From contig JABXJU010000070.1 of assembly GCA_013375405.1 (NCBI GenBank), forward strand, positions 1-19,651: a stretch of DNA of 19,651 nt, read 5' to 3'. The position numbers and the translations under genes are program-made. Of this stretch, positions 1 to 7,896 are shown piece after piece; within the stretch, counting starts at the first letter, position 1, and every line of letters starts with the position of its first letter. Below the pieces are notes generated by a model. It saw only the letters and a list, made by a program, of their open reading frames with translations, was not told where the DNA came from and ran no database searches. The stretch comes from Candidatus Helarchaeota archaeon (GTDB lineage Archaea; Asgardarchaeota; Lokiarchaeia; Helarchaeales; HEL-GB-A).

Positions 1-2
1 TA

Positions 3-221
3 ACTGAAATAACAGGTCGTGTTGTATTTATGACGCCATTAAAGATGATTCTTGCAGCTAAGGAACTAAAAACCAAATTAAAAATGTCTGATGTAAAAGT
101 TTTATTAGAAGCAGAGCCTATTGAAATAATTGGAGATACTACGGTAGAAAAAGTGAAGGTCCATGACTTAAACGAGGATGAAGAATACGAATTGTTTGCT
201 GATGCTATAATCTTTCCCTAA
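3..221 (+). CDS. C-terminal part of a thioredoxin-reductase-like flavoprotein (5' end outside window)
   Basis: The frame is open from the left edge (codon at position 3) to TAA at 219-221, so this is the 3' end of a longer gene. The visible 72 residues resemble the C-terminal part of the NAD(P)H/FAD pyridine-nucleotide-disulfide reductase (TrxR/AhpF) fold: a strand-rich stretch ending VLLEAEPIEIIGD, then VEKVKVHDL and an acidic loop, then FADAIIFP. In the family the equivalent DGVFxxIGxxPNT segment continues for some 25 more residues. Here translation stops right after FP. The +1 frame reads on as PNFLGNKIILNT before its own stop, which looks faintly like the missing GxxPNT segment, so a frameshift is possible. 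The ATG at 30 is internal. The family assignment is moderate because only the tail is present. Confidence 0.5.
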   Translation, partial: TEITGRVVFMTPLKMILAAKELKTKLKMSDVKVLLEAEPIEIIGDTTVEKVKVHDLNEDEEYELFADAIIFP

Positions 222-285
222 TTTTTTGGGAAATAAAATTATTCTGAATACTTAACGGGTATAAACAAATTCAAAAATTAAGCTT

Positions 286-316
286 AAAAAGAAAAAAAAG
301 GATTAATAATAAAAAA
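286..316 (-). terminator. Poly-T terminator region downstream of the thiolase gene
   Basis: On the minus strand, just past the thiolase stop, there are T runs of 6 (311-316), 8 (292-299) and 5 (286-290). Archaeal RNA polymerase terminates at such oligo-T tracts without needing a hairpin. The call rests only on the T runs and their position. Confidence 0.5.
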
Positions 317-326
317 GGGGAAAAAG

Positions 327-1661
327 TTAATTTTCGCGTTCGATGACGCAAGCGATACCCATACCTAGCCCGACGCAAAGTGATGCAATACCGTACGAGT
401 ATTTTTCACGTTCCATTTCATTCAGCATTGTAATGACAAGCCGTGATCCAGAACAAGCAGTGGGATGTCCAAGCGCAATCGCGCCACCCATACGGTTCAA
501 TCGCCCGCCTTCAGCTGCTTCACCTTCAGGTCCAAAATCGACTTTCATCCCAAATTCATCGGTTAAGATTTTTCCAGCAGCAAGGACAACCGATGAAAAA
601 GCCTCATTTACTTCAATAATTTCCATATCTTTCAGCGTCATATTGACATGTTTCAATGCTTTCACTATAGCATAAGCAGGTCCGGTGAGCATGAGTTCCG
701 GATCGGAGCCCACAATGCCATAACCCAAGATTTTAGCCCGAGGTTTCCAGCCCATAGCTTCAGCTTTGGCGCGGGTGGCCAACAAGGTCATGCTGGCACC
801 ATCATTAATAGGACATGAATTTCCCGGCGTTAGAAGCTTACAACCCGGAACTAAAGGGAGTTTTGACATCTTTTCGTATGTGGTATTCGGCCGGATGATT
901 TCGTCATAGTCATAGTCCCAATCTTTTTTTACTTCGCCAGTTTTCGGATTCTTCCATTTATCTATGTGCACAGGAATTATTTCGTCTTTGAATTTGCCCT
1001 CCTTCATCGCTTTAGCCGCTTTCATTTGGCTAAGATAGCCGAATTGATCCAATTCTTCGCGGGTTAGATTCCATTTTACTCCAATGCGGTCAGCGGCGAT
1101 AATTTGCGTGGCAAATTTTGGATAGTTTTTGAGAACAGGATTGGGTGGAGCGCCCATAGTCACTTTATAGAGTTCCATGCTCTTTTTCGTTTTTTCATAA
1201 AGGCCCGGGTGCTCTTTACTCTCCCTGTATTTAGGAAGTTCTTTTTTGGTATATTCATTTGAATCTGAGCCGATTGCATATTTAGATTGCTGTTCAACTC
1301 CACCAGCCAGATACATTTCTCCATATCCTGCCCATAAGCCTGTAGACGCTATCCACATCGAAGTCTGCCCCGATGCACATTGGCGGTTAATGGCGAGTCC
1401 AGGAACTGTCGTATATCCCAATGCAAGTGCTACAATCCGCCCGATATCTAAGGCCCCGCCTCCGATTTGGGAGTTACAGCCAACAATAACGTCCTCAAGC
1501 TCACTTGTGTGTTCTTCAAACCCTGGAAGTCTTTTATACATTCCTTTAACGAGTTGGTACGGCATTAAAGCAGTGTGAATTTGACTTAAACTGCCTCTTC
1601 TCTTTCCCATAGGGGTACGCACCCCATCGACAAAGACAACATCATTATCTGATTTAGCCAT
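327..1661 (-). CDS. Thiolase (acetyl-CoA C-acyltransferase family)
   Basis: 444-residue thiolase catalysing thiolytic cleavage or Claisen condensation of acyl-CoA, cytoplasmic. The N-terminal half carries the acyl-accepting cysteine in NRQCASGQ (Cys95). The C-terminal half carries NEAF (Asn352), GHP (His399) and the second cysteine in CVGLGMG (Cys429), so the full catalytic set is present. The third motif reads GHPTACSG rather than the common GHPxGxSG. At 444 residues it is longer than typical 390-400 residue biosynthetic thiolases, with extra lysine-rich sequence around residues 138-170. The start ATG is supported by a GGAG Shine-Dalgarno sequence about 8 nt upstream. No HMG-CoA synthase or DUF35 partner is visible, so a mevalonate role is not indicated. 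It is divergent from the methyltransferase gene, with an inverted repeat in the shared upstream region. Family certain, substrate unknown. Confidence 0.92.
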   Translation of the reverse strand: MAKSDNDVVFVDGVRTPMGKRRGSLSQIHTALMPYQLVKGMYKRLPGFEEHTSELEDVIVGCNSQIGGGALDIGRIVALALGYTTVPGLAINRQCASGQTSMWIASTGLWAGYGEMYLAGGVEQQSKYAIGSDSNEYTKKELPKYRESKEHPGLYEKTKKSMELYKVTMGAPPNPVLKNYPKFATQIIAADRIGVKWNLTREELDQFGYLSQMKAAKAMKEGKFKDEIIPVHIDKWKNPKTGEVKKDWDYDYDEIIRPNTTYEKMSKLPLVPGCKLLTPGNSCPINDGASMTLLATRAKAEAMGWKPRAKILGYGIVGSDPELMLTGPAYAIVKALKHVNMTLKDMEIIEVNEAFSSVVLAAGKILTDEFGMKVDFGPEGEAAEGGRLNRMGGAIALGHPTACSGSRLVITMLNEMEREKYSYGIASLCVGLGMGIACVIEREN

Positions 1662-1683
1662 TCAATAATCTCCTTTCAATAAT

Positions 1684-1724
1684 TTGTTAGATTACATAGT
1701 AAGTTACATATTGTAATCAAACAA
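1684..1724. promoter_or_regulatory. 13-bp inverted repeat in a divergent promoter region (possible operator)
   Basis: Between the divergent thiolase and DNA methyltransferase genes, TTGTTAGATTACA (1684-1696) and TGTAATCAAACAA (1712-1724) are inverted repeats with one mismatch and a 15-bp spacer. A second overlapping pair is GTAAGTTA (about 1699-1706) and TAACTTAC (about 1728-1735). The dyad lies about 25-65 bp upstream of the thiolase ATG and about 70-110 bp upstream of the methyltransferase ATG, where a dimeric regulator could act on either. No regulator gene adjoins it. Functional reading is inference. Confidence 0.4.
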
Positions 1725-1791
1725 TTCTAACTTACATATAAGAATTTTATTTATTTAGAAGGAGTTCAAATTTTTATTGAGATAAAAGAAA

Positions 1792-3348
1792 ATGTTCAAG
1801 GACGAACTCATAAATAGAACTAAAGAATTAATCTCTTTTGTAGAAACCCCTCAAGAAATAGCAAATTTAATGGTAGAACTAATTTCTAAACCGAGAAATT
1901 GTGTATTATTAGATACTGGTTGTGGCAGAGGTATTTTTTTAAATAATCTCATAGAAAACGGGTTCAATAATATTGAGGGTATTGAACTAAATAAGGAAAT
2001 GTATGATTTTTGCAAATCGACTTATGATGATGTAACAATATATAACAAAGACTTTTTGATTTGGAACCCTTCCAAGAAATATGATTTGATTATTGGCAAT
2101 CCACCTTATGCACATTTTAACTCTCTACCACCTGAAATACAAGAAGAAGTTTTTAATATTACAAAAACAAGAGAATCTGATATTTATTATGCATTCATAA
2201 TTAAATCTATTGAATTGTTAAAAGAAAATGGTGAGTTAATTTATATTGTTCCTTATGGATTCTTTTATAATACTCATGCAAAAACAGTAAGGAAAAAAAT
2301 ATTAAAAAATGGATATATTAAAACTGTAATTGACCTCGATGAAACACGTTTATTTCATGATGAACACCCAGAAACCATTATTTTTAAATTTCTGAAGGTT
2401 AAACATAAAAAACCAGCGAAAATAGAGATTTTGCGTGTAAAAAATAGAAATGCGCGACCTCCAGAAATATTTCAAAAAGCTTTTGATTCTTTAACTAGAA
2501 AAGAAGAAAATAAGCTTTTCATTTATCACCAAAAGCCGCAATTTACCGATTATGAAGATGTTTGGTCTACATTTCCTCAAATAGCAATTCCAGAATACAT
2601 GAAATTAAAGAATATCGCTTATATTGGAGTTGGATTAGTTTCTGGTTTTGATTTAGCCTTTAGGATCAATGATGATGAAGGTGAAAATTTTAATGAAGAA
2701 GAAAGGAAACTTGTTTTTAAATTTGTAAAAGCATCTAATTGTAAAGGCTTTTGGGTAGATGGCTCTGTAAAATACGTTCTTACAGATGAGAGAATGCAAG
2801 GGGAACATGAAATATCTAAAAAATGGCCAAATATTTATAAAAGAATTATACCACACAAAGAAAAGATGTCCAATAGGTATTTACCAAATAATAAAAAATG
2901 GTTTCATTGGCAGGCATTGAGAAATAAAACAACAATGGAAAAATATATGAAATTCCCGAAAATATTCGTTCCTACGTTGGATAGAAGTGAAAAAAATAGA
3001 TTTAGTTTGAGTACTGAAAGTGTTTATCCATCTGGCGATGTTTTATGTATAATTCCCCTCAAAATAGAACCTTTCTTTTTGCTCGGATATTTGAATAGTA
3101 ATTTCTTTAGGGAATATTATCTATCTTATGGTGCTAGGAGAGGGCATAGAATTGCTTTTACCCAAAGAATATTATCAAATATTAAAATCCCTTCATTTTC
3201 TAGAGAAATAATGAATGAAATTAAAAGAATAACACAAGAAATCCTAGATGCTAAAGACCATTCTAAACGCAAATTGATTGATAAAGAAATTATGATTGCC
3301 TTTGAAAAGAAATCATTTGAGAAAACGGGTTTATTTAAGTTTATTTAA
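1792..3348 (+). CDS. N6-adenine DNA methyltransferase (TaqI-like, gamma class)
   Basis: 518-residue enzyme that transfers methyl from SAM to the N6 of adenine in a specific DNA site. Motifs appear in the order typical of gamma-class enzymes: a motif X-like ETPQEIANLM near residues 18-27, the SAM-binding LLDTGCGRG at 39-47, an acidic GIELN at 63-67, and the catalytic NPPYAHF at 103-109. The C-terminal half, from about residue 250, has the layout of a TaqI-type target-recognition domain (YIGVGLVSGFD near residue 280, and later LGYLNSNFF). Codon use is strongly AT-rich. No endonuclease gene adjoins it: the next gene is on the opposite strand and looks unrelated. It is either an orphan methyltransferase or the remnant of a restriction-modification system. 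The ATG is the only in-frame start after an in-frame TAA at 1783-1785. Confidence 0.9.
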   Translation: MFKDELINRTKELISFVETPQEIANLMVELISKPRNCVLLDTGCGRGIFLNNLIENGFNNIEGIELNKEMYDFCKSTYDDVTIYNKDFLIWNPSKKYDLIIGNPPYAHFNSLPPEIQEEVFNITKTRESDIYYAFIIKSIELLKENGELIYIVPYGFFYNTHAKTVRKKILKNGYIKTVIDLDETRLFHDEHPETIIFKFLKVKHKKPAKIEILRVKNRNARPPEIFQKAFDSLTRKEENKLFIYHQKPQFTDYEDVWSTFPQIAIPEYMKLKNIAYIGVGLVSGFDLAFRINDDEGENFNEEERKLVFKFVKASNCKGFWVDGSVKYVLTDERMQGEHEISKKWPNIYKRIIPHKEKMSNRYLPNNKKWFHWQALRNKTTMEKYMKFPKIFVPTLDRSEKNRFSLSTESVYPSGDVLCIIPLKIEPFFLLGYLNSNFFREYYLSYGARRGHRIAFTQRILSNIKIPSFSREIMNEIKRITQEILDAKDHSKRKLIDKEIMIAFEKKSFEKTGLFKFI

Positions 3349-3403
3349 AGATTACCTAATTCACTTTTTTAAAAACTCAATTCTTTTATACTTACCAAAG
3401 ATT

Positions 3404-4642
3404 TTAGGTTGATTCCTTGCATTCATCCTGATGAGTGCGGATCATAGAAGTGTCTTGAGCAATAAGGAATTGATAGATCTTTTCCATTAATTGTTCGATA
3501 TTTTTACGAGCCATTCTCTCGAGAGCTGGAATAATTAGATCTTCAAATGACTTTAATTGATTGTTCAGAGTAAAATCAGTGAGAATATCCGCATAACGAC
3601 AATTTCCCTTTGGAGTTTTTTCATAGACGGCGAATCCAGTCATACTTTTGATATAATTGCTATTTTCAATCCACCATTCTTCGATATTTCCCTTATAGCG
3701 CCACACAAAATCATATTTGAGAACAATTTTCAAAAGGGGAATTTTTTCAGTGAAAGTATAGCGAAGGCGGTTTGGGCCTAGTTCTTCAATTTTAATATTC
3801 GTGGATGGGTAGTTTTTCATGAGGATTTCAGGATCATGGAAGATTTCCATCAAATATTTAGGAGGACATGGAAATTCTTTAACAAGCTTATAACGATATT
3901 TGCCTGTTTTTACGATATCTAGTGGTCCATCGACTAAAGTTCTAATATGGTAAAGATCTGTAACTTTTGATTTCAGAAATAAGGGAAGTACTTCATCAAT
4001 TGATTTCCAAATATTAGAGACATATTTGTAGAATGGAACGGAAGTTAGTCTGAAACTAGTGAGATAGTCAATTAGTGAGATTCGTTTCCAATCGCCACCC
4101 TTTTTTATTATTCGGTATTTTTTCCTTTCAATTTCAATGTATGAATAGATATATTCGATGAGAAATTTCTTATCGGTAAAAATGCGGCGAAGGAGCTCCT
4201 CACGCGAGTGAATATGGATTTGTATTGATTCAAGTTTTTTAAAAAGAATGAGTAAAAATTTTATTCTCCGGCGAAAGTATCTCCGATTAACATATTTGAA
4301 TTGTTTTAATATGCGTTGAATATATTGTGGAGCAAATAGTGTTTGAAATCGGAGTAATAGGATTGAATAGAGGGGAGTGTGTTTATAATATTTTGGAAAA
4401 TTTCGACGAAGTATTTTTTGTTTGTTTTGTGGATTGAAGTAAATTTTTTTAGCTGTGTCAAATAATATAGAAGATTGGTGCTGTAATTTGCGTCTATAAT
4501 CTGAAATAAAAGGACGGAGAATTGGAAGGACAGGGAAGAGTTTATCTAATGCAATTTGGTAAGCTCTAACTTTCTCATCGATGATCTCCTCCTCTAAACT
4601 CTCTAAAATATAATCTCCTGGAATACACAAGCTTTTCTTCAT
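3404..4642 (-). CDS. Uncharacterised protein with C-terminal START/SRPBCC-like domain
   Basis: 412 residues, not recognised as a named family. The first roughly 235 residues are rich in Lys, Arg, Tyr and Ile and look helical, with a very basic stretch around 105-130 (NRRYFRRRIKF) and no recognisable catalytic motif. Residues from about 245 to 400 resemble a helix-grip SRPBCC/START fold. This part has an opening strand with FPCPPKYLMEIFHDPEILMKNYP, alternating strands with EWWIE, and a long C-terminal amphipathic helix (about 370-398). Such domains bind lipids or other hydrophobic ligands. No signal peptide or clear membrane segment is seen. The ATG is preceded by an AAAGGAAA Shine-Dalgarno. 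It is transcribed towards the methyltransferase and divergently from the helicase. The C-terminal fold is a moderate inference and the N-terminal half is unknown. Confidence 0.6.
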   Translation of the reverse strand: MKKSLCIPGDYILESLEEEIIDEKVRAYQIALDKLFPVLPILRPFISDYRRKLQHQSSILFDTAKKIYFNPQNKQKILRRNFPKYYKHTPLYSILLLRFQTLFAPQYIQRILKQFKYVNRRYFRRRIKFLLILFKKLESIQIHIHSREELLRRIFTDKKFLIEYIYSYIEIERKKYRIIKKGGDWKRISLIDYLTSFRLTSVPFYKYVSNIWKSIDEVLPLFLKSKVTDLYHIRTLVDGPLDIVKTGKYRYKLVKEFPCPPKYLMEIFHDPEILMKNYPSTNIKIEELGPNRLRYTFTEKIPLLKIVLKYDFVWRYKGNIEEWWIENSNYIKSMTGFAVYEKTPKGNCRYADILTDFTLNNQLKSFEDLIIPALERMARKNIEQLMEKIYQFLIAQDTSMIRTHQDECKEST

Positions 4643-4802
4643 GAATTTCCTTTCTTTATGGGTCGATCCATTATATCTATATTAATTAAGGAAATCCCGA
4701 CTAATAATATTTATGATTTTTTCCGGAAGTACCATAAATTCTTTATTGAAGAAGTTTCTAATTACTCATAATAGCAAAAATCATCAGTACGTGGCTTGAT
4801 TC

Positions 4803-6533
4803 ATGAGTGGATTAGAGAGACCTGAACCTCGAATTTATCAAATAAATGCACGGGATAAAGTTGTACAGGTGGTAGATGAGGGGAAAAAGGTTATTTTAGT
4901 CCTTTTACCTACTGGAATGGGGAAAACCTTTATTATCACTTTGTCGATCGAATCCTTAATTGAAAATGGAACCATTAAGAAAGATGATAAAGTTCTCTTT
5001 TTAGTGAATGATCGAAAGTTAAAGCACCAATTATATGACATGTCGCAAACTCTTGGATTGGGAGAATATGGAGATTTATTTCTTTTGCCAGAGGGGCGCC
5101 TCGCTCCAAGAATTACGCGTGAGCATGCACGAATTGCAAAATTTATCTTTGCCACTCCAATCCTCCTATTGAATTCAATCATCGCCAGAAGCCCAAGCCA
5201 AATTAAAGTTGACAGAAGTACCCTTGACCAAGTAAAAATAGTGGTAATTGATGAGATTCTCGACGTTCTAGCCCAAAGCTATGGCAAAAAAAGAACGAAA
5301 GAGGAAACTATTGAGTATATTGAGAGAGCTTGGGACGTAAATTTTGAAGAAGTAACAGAAAGTTTATCACGAAAATATAATCTTCAAAAGGTACGGGTCG
5401 TTCAACGCTTGATCTTTGAATTTTCCGCGAAACATTATCGGTTAAATAAGCGATTCGAACCCGTTTTGAACTTATTAGGGCTCTTAAACGGAGGCGAGAA
5501 ATTAGTATTAGGAATGACCGCCTCATTAACGCAACGAGAGAAACTGGACCTTTTGATAAAAACGTTTGGAGGACCAGAGAAAGTTGCATACGTCTATCCA
5601 ACTGGAGAAGATTTTGAGGATTATACTCCTAATTATATTTTGAAAAAGATTGTAGTTTTTGATGATTGGGTGTCCGATCTCGACAACAAATTTAAAGAAT
5701 TAAAGGGAGGAACTCTGAGAAGCATTAATCAAGCCTATCAAGCCGTAACCGGAAGAGTTAAAGTCCCAAGTGATCGGATTATGCTCTTTATTACCGATAT
5801 CATCGGCAAAAAAGAAATCCAAGAAAAGATAAAACAGAAAAAAGGCGAACAATTCCTGAACCAAGCTATGACCCATGCCAGCGCCTATTTATTACTAACA
5901 GTAGCACGGCAATATTTATTAGAAAACACCCTCAGAGCTTTTACGAAATTTATTGCTCGAGTTAAAAATGCTTATTTAGCCAATAGCCCAACTTTTGGTT
6001 ATATCAAAGAGAAAATATCAGAACGTAAAGAAGAATTGAGCGAAGAAAAATTATATATCTCGAAAAAAGAGGAACGCCTACTATTTTGGTTGAAACGTTT
6101 TTCAGACGAAGAGAAAAAAGTCTTAGTCTTATGCCGGTTTGTGGCAGTAACACGATACTTACACCTAATAATGAAAGATCAGGGCTATCAGACGAGTTTC
6201 GTGCATGGTAAAATGTCGGGGGATCTTCAACATACCCAAATCATGAAATTTAAAAAGGGTGAGAGCAGAATTCTCTTCGCCTCGGAACGCTTGATTGAAA
6301 AGGGAACAGATCTACCAGAAGCCGATGTGGCAGTGTATTATGGAACCACTGTATCCTTGGAGCGCTACGAACAGAGTTTAGGAAGGATAAGAAGCACAAA
6401 AATAAATACGAAGACTGCATATACGCTGTCGTACCACCAAACGGTCGAAGAAGAAAATGCATTCAAACGTGATGCATTATTTCTTGAGTTAATAGGTAAA
6501 AAACATGCAAAATTATTGTCGATACCTGAATGA
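4803..6533 (+). CDS. SF2 DNA helicase, Hef/FANCM-like, without a nuclease domain
   Basis: 576-residue ATP-dependent helicase. The N-terminal RecA domain has Walker A PTGMGKT (36-42) and motif II DEIL (150-153), in place of DEAD or DEAH. A central helical insert, roughly residues 155-390, separates the two RecA domains, as in the Hef/FANCM/RIG-I group. The second RecA domain has VLVLCRF, then FASERLIEKGTDLP and the arginine-finger motif QSLGRIRS (524-531). Archaeal Hef often carries a C-terminal XPF nuclease. This protein ends about 45 residues after motif VI, so that nuclease is absent. Likely roles are remodelling of forks or branched DNA, or RNA unwinding. It is convergent with the DNA glycosylase gene (10 bp between stops). 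No strong Shine-Dalgarno is visible before the ATG. Confidence 0.8.
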   Translation: MSGLERPEPRIYQINARDKVVQVVDEGKKVILVLLPTGMGKTFIITLSIESLIENGTIKKDDKVLFLVNDRKLKHQLYDMSQTLGLGEYGDLFLLPEGRLAPRITREHARIAKFIFATPILLLNSIIARSPSQIKVDRSTLDQVKIVVIDEILDVLAQSYGKKRTKEETIEYIERAWDVNFEEVTESLSRKYNLQKVRVVQRLIFEFSAKHYRLNKRFEPVLNLLGLLNGGEKLVLGMTASLTQREKLDLLIKTFGGPEKVAYVYPTGEDFEDYTPNYILKKIVVFDDWVSDLDNKFKELKGGTLRSINQAYQAVTGRVKVPSDRIMLFITDIIGKKEIQEKIKQKKGEQFLNQAMTHASAYLLLTVARQYLLENTLRAFTKFIARVKNAYLANSPTFGYIKEKISERKEELSEEKLYISKKEERLLFWLKRFSDEEKKVLVLCRFVAVTRYLHLIMKDQGYQTSFVHGKMSGDLQHTQIMKFKKGESRILFASERLIEKGTDLPEADVAVYYGTTVSLERYEQSLGRIRSTKINTKTAYTLSYHQTVEEENAFKRDALFLELIGKKHAKLLSIPE

Positions 6534-6543
6534 AATGTATATT

Positions 6544-7263
6544 TCAATCAGTTGAATTTGATTTCATCCAATACATGATACTATCTTTTTTTGAAATTTT
6601 AGCTTGAAAATATTTACAAATGGAACGCATGGGGCACTTATTACATCGTGGTTTTATTGCAATACATATCATGGCGCCAAAGTCAAGAATGGCTTGATTG
6701 AAGGTCCAGGGATCGGATTTAAGTAAAATTTTTTCAGAAATATCCCAAATAATTCTTTCTAACTTTGCCGGAGAGGTTATTTTATGATTATGAAGGAAAA
6801 TTCGTTTTATAATCCGATCCACATTTGTATCGACAATTGGAAAATCGCGATTGAAGGCAAATGAAAGAATAGCACCAGCGGTATATTTGCCGATTCCTGG
6901 AAGTTCAATAATTTTTTCGTAATTTGAGGGAAATTTACCCTTATATTCTGACACGATGATTTTAGCGATTTTATAGAGATTCTTTGCGCGATTATAATAG
7001 CCCAGCCCTTCCCATGCTTCAACCACATCATCTTCATTTGCCATCGTCAACGCTTGAAAAGAAGGGAATTTCTCTAGAAATTGATGATAGTAATCCTTTT
7101 CAACTCGTACCACTTGCGTTTGCTGCAACATTAACTCTGAAACGAGAATATGATATGGATTACGAGTTTTACGCCAGGGGAGATCCCGTCCATGCTTTTT
7201 GAACCACTTAATGAGAGTTTCTTGGAAAAAATTAAGGTTCTTTGGGTCAATTTGAGTCTGCAT
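6544..7263 (-). CDS. MutY/MIG-type [4Fe-4S] DNA glycosylase
   Basis: 239 residues from the ATG at 7263. A TTG at 7275, directly after the upstream stop, would add four residues. This is a HhH-GPD base-excision repair enzyme with LPWR (28-31), SELMLQQTQV (42-51, with the MutY-type Glu43), the helix-hairpin-helix LPGIGKYTAG (121-130) and the catalytic aspartate in VDTNV (Asp145). The cluster ligands Cys200, 207, 210 and 216 show the C-x6-C-x2-C-x5-C spacing. The hairpin tyrosine (Tyr127) is shared by archaeal MIG T:G glycosylases and by eukaryotic-type MutY, so A:8-oxoG versus T:G specificity cannot be settled. Bacterial MutY has about 350 residues with a NUDIX-like 8-oxoG-reading domain, which is missing here. 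It lies 12 bp behind the upstream small gene and is probably co-transcribed. Confidence 0.88.
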   Translation of the reverse strand: MQTQIDPKNLNFFQETLIKWFKKHGRDLPWRKTRNPYHILVSELMLQQTQVVRVEKDYYHQFLEKFPSFQALTMANEDDVVEAWEGLGYYNRAKNLYKIAKIIVSEYKGKFPSNYEKIIELPGIGKYTAGAILSFAFNRDFPIVDTNVDRIIKRIFLHNHKITSPAKLERIIWDISEKILLKSDPWTFNQAILDFGAMICIAIKPRCNKCPMRSICKYFQAKISKKDSIMYWMKSNSTD

Positions 7264-7275
7264 TAGATATCTCAA

Positions 7276-7620
7276 CTAGGTTTCATAAAATTCATCCTTA
7301 TCTTCTTCATCTTCTTCAATTATTTCCAAAAGCCCCAATATCTGTTCTTCAGATTCATCCAATGTGAAGATGACCATTTTTAAAGAAATGAGATCAATGA
7401 GTTGAAGGATTTCACCGTCTTTTTCTGCGCGATCGGGATTAATAATCACAATGATGCCAGTCTCTGACAACTCTCTGATTATACTACGGAGGATAATTAT
7501 CTCATCATTATAATCAAGTGCAGTGATATAAAGCTCGTCCTTGGAGATCATCCGCTGATGAATTCTTTTCAATTTCTCTTGTTCTAACTCCCAAAGTCGT
7601 TCGATATCTTTCTTGTTCAT
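7276..7620 (-). CDS. Small acidic protein of unknown function, upstream of the DNA glycosylase gene
   Basis: 114 residues from the ATG at 7620, which is chosen because GGTGA lies 4 nt upstream. A TTG at 7650 would add ten residues but has no such signal. The N-terminus is a charged helix (KKDIERLWELEQEKLKRIHQR). It is followed by alternating hydrophobic strands and helices (ELYITAL, EIIILRSIIREL, GIIVIINPDR, MVIFTLDE), giving a compact alpha/beta look. The tail is strongly acidic (EEDEEDKDEF). No metal-binding or catalytic motif is seen and I do not recognise the family. It is probably in an operon with the glycosylase gene, whose start lies 12 bp after this stop, but nothing else links it to DNA repair. 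Confidence 0.7.
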   Translation of the reverse strand: MNKKDIERLWELEQEKLKRIHQRMISKDELYITALDYNDEIIILRSIIRELSETGIIVIINPDRAEKDGEILQLIDLISLKMVIFTLDESEEQILGLLEIIEEDEEDKDEFYET

Positions 7621-7728
7621 GTGTTCACCAAGTTTTAGCAATATATTCAATTTTTATAGTTCATTATTTTTAATGTTACTAAACATCTAGAATAGTCCTG
7701 AAAATCACTTAAGAGAGAGGTTAAAAAG

Positions 7729-7896
7729 ATGCGTAAGACGTCATTTACGTTTGGTTTAATTTTTTTATTAGGGATTGGAATAATTTTTCTAATTCAAGAT
7801 ATTCTTATGGGAGTTACTGCATTTATTTTTATTCTTCCTCAAATTCTTTTTTTGATTTTGCTCTTTTTAGTTCTAAAGGAATTATATAACTCCTAA
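7729..7896 (+). CDS. Small hydrophobic membrane protein (55 aa)
   Basis: The ATG at 7729 follows a GAGAGAGG purine tract 8 nt upstream that fits a Shine-Dalgarno. The 55-residue product starts MRKTSF and has two strongly hydrophobic segments, about residues 8-22 and 30-50, joined by QDILMG. It ends KELYNS, suggesting a two-helix hairpin with a basic N-terminus. No known family is recognised. The gene fills an otherwise empty gap, and its TAA overlaps the stop of the convergent amidohydrolase gene by 4 bp. The hydrophobic pattern, the purine tract and the fit in the gap support a real gene. AT-rich DNA can produce such frames by chance, so confidence is moderate. Confidence 0.5.
   Translation: MRKTSFTFGLIFLLGIGIIFLIQDILMGVTAFIFILPQILFLILLFLVLKELYNS

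Noticed and set aside
7264..7275. TTG start for the DNA glycosylase
   Set aside because: Adds only MRYL with no ribosome-binding site. The ATG at 7263 is preferred, though a coupled start directly after the upstream stop is possible.
7621..7650. TTG start for the 114-aa protein
   Set aside because: The ATG at 7620 has GGTGA at good spacing; the TTG has no such signal.
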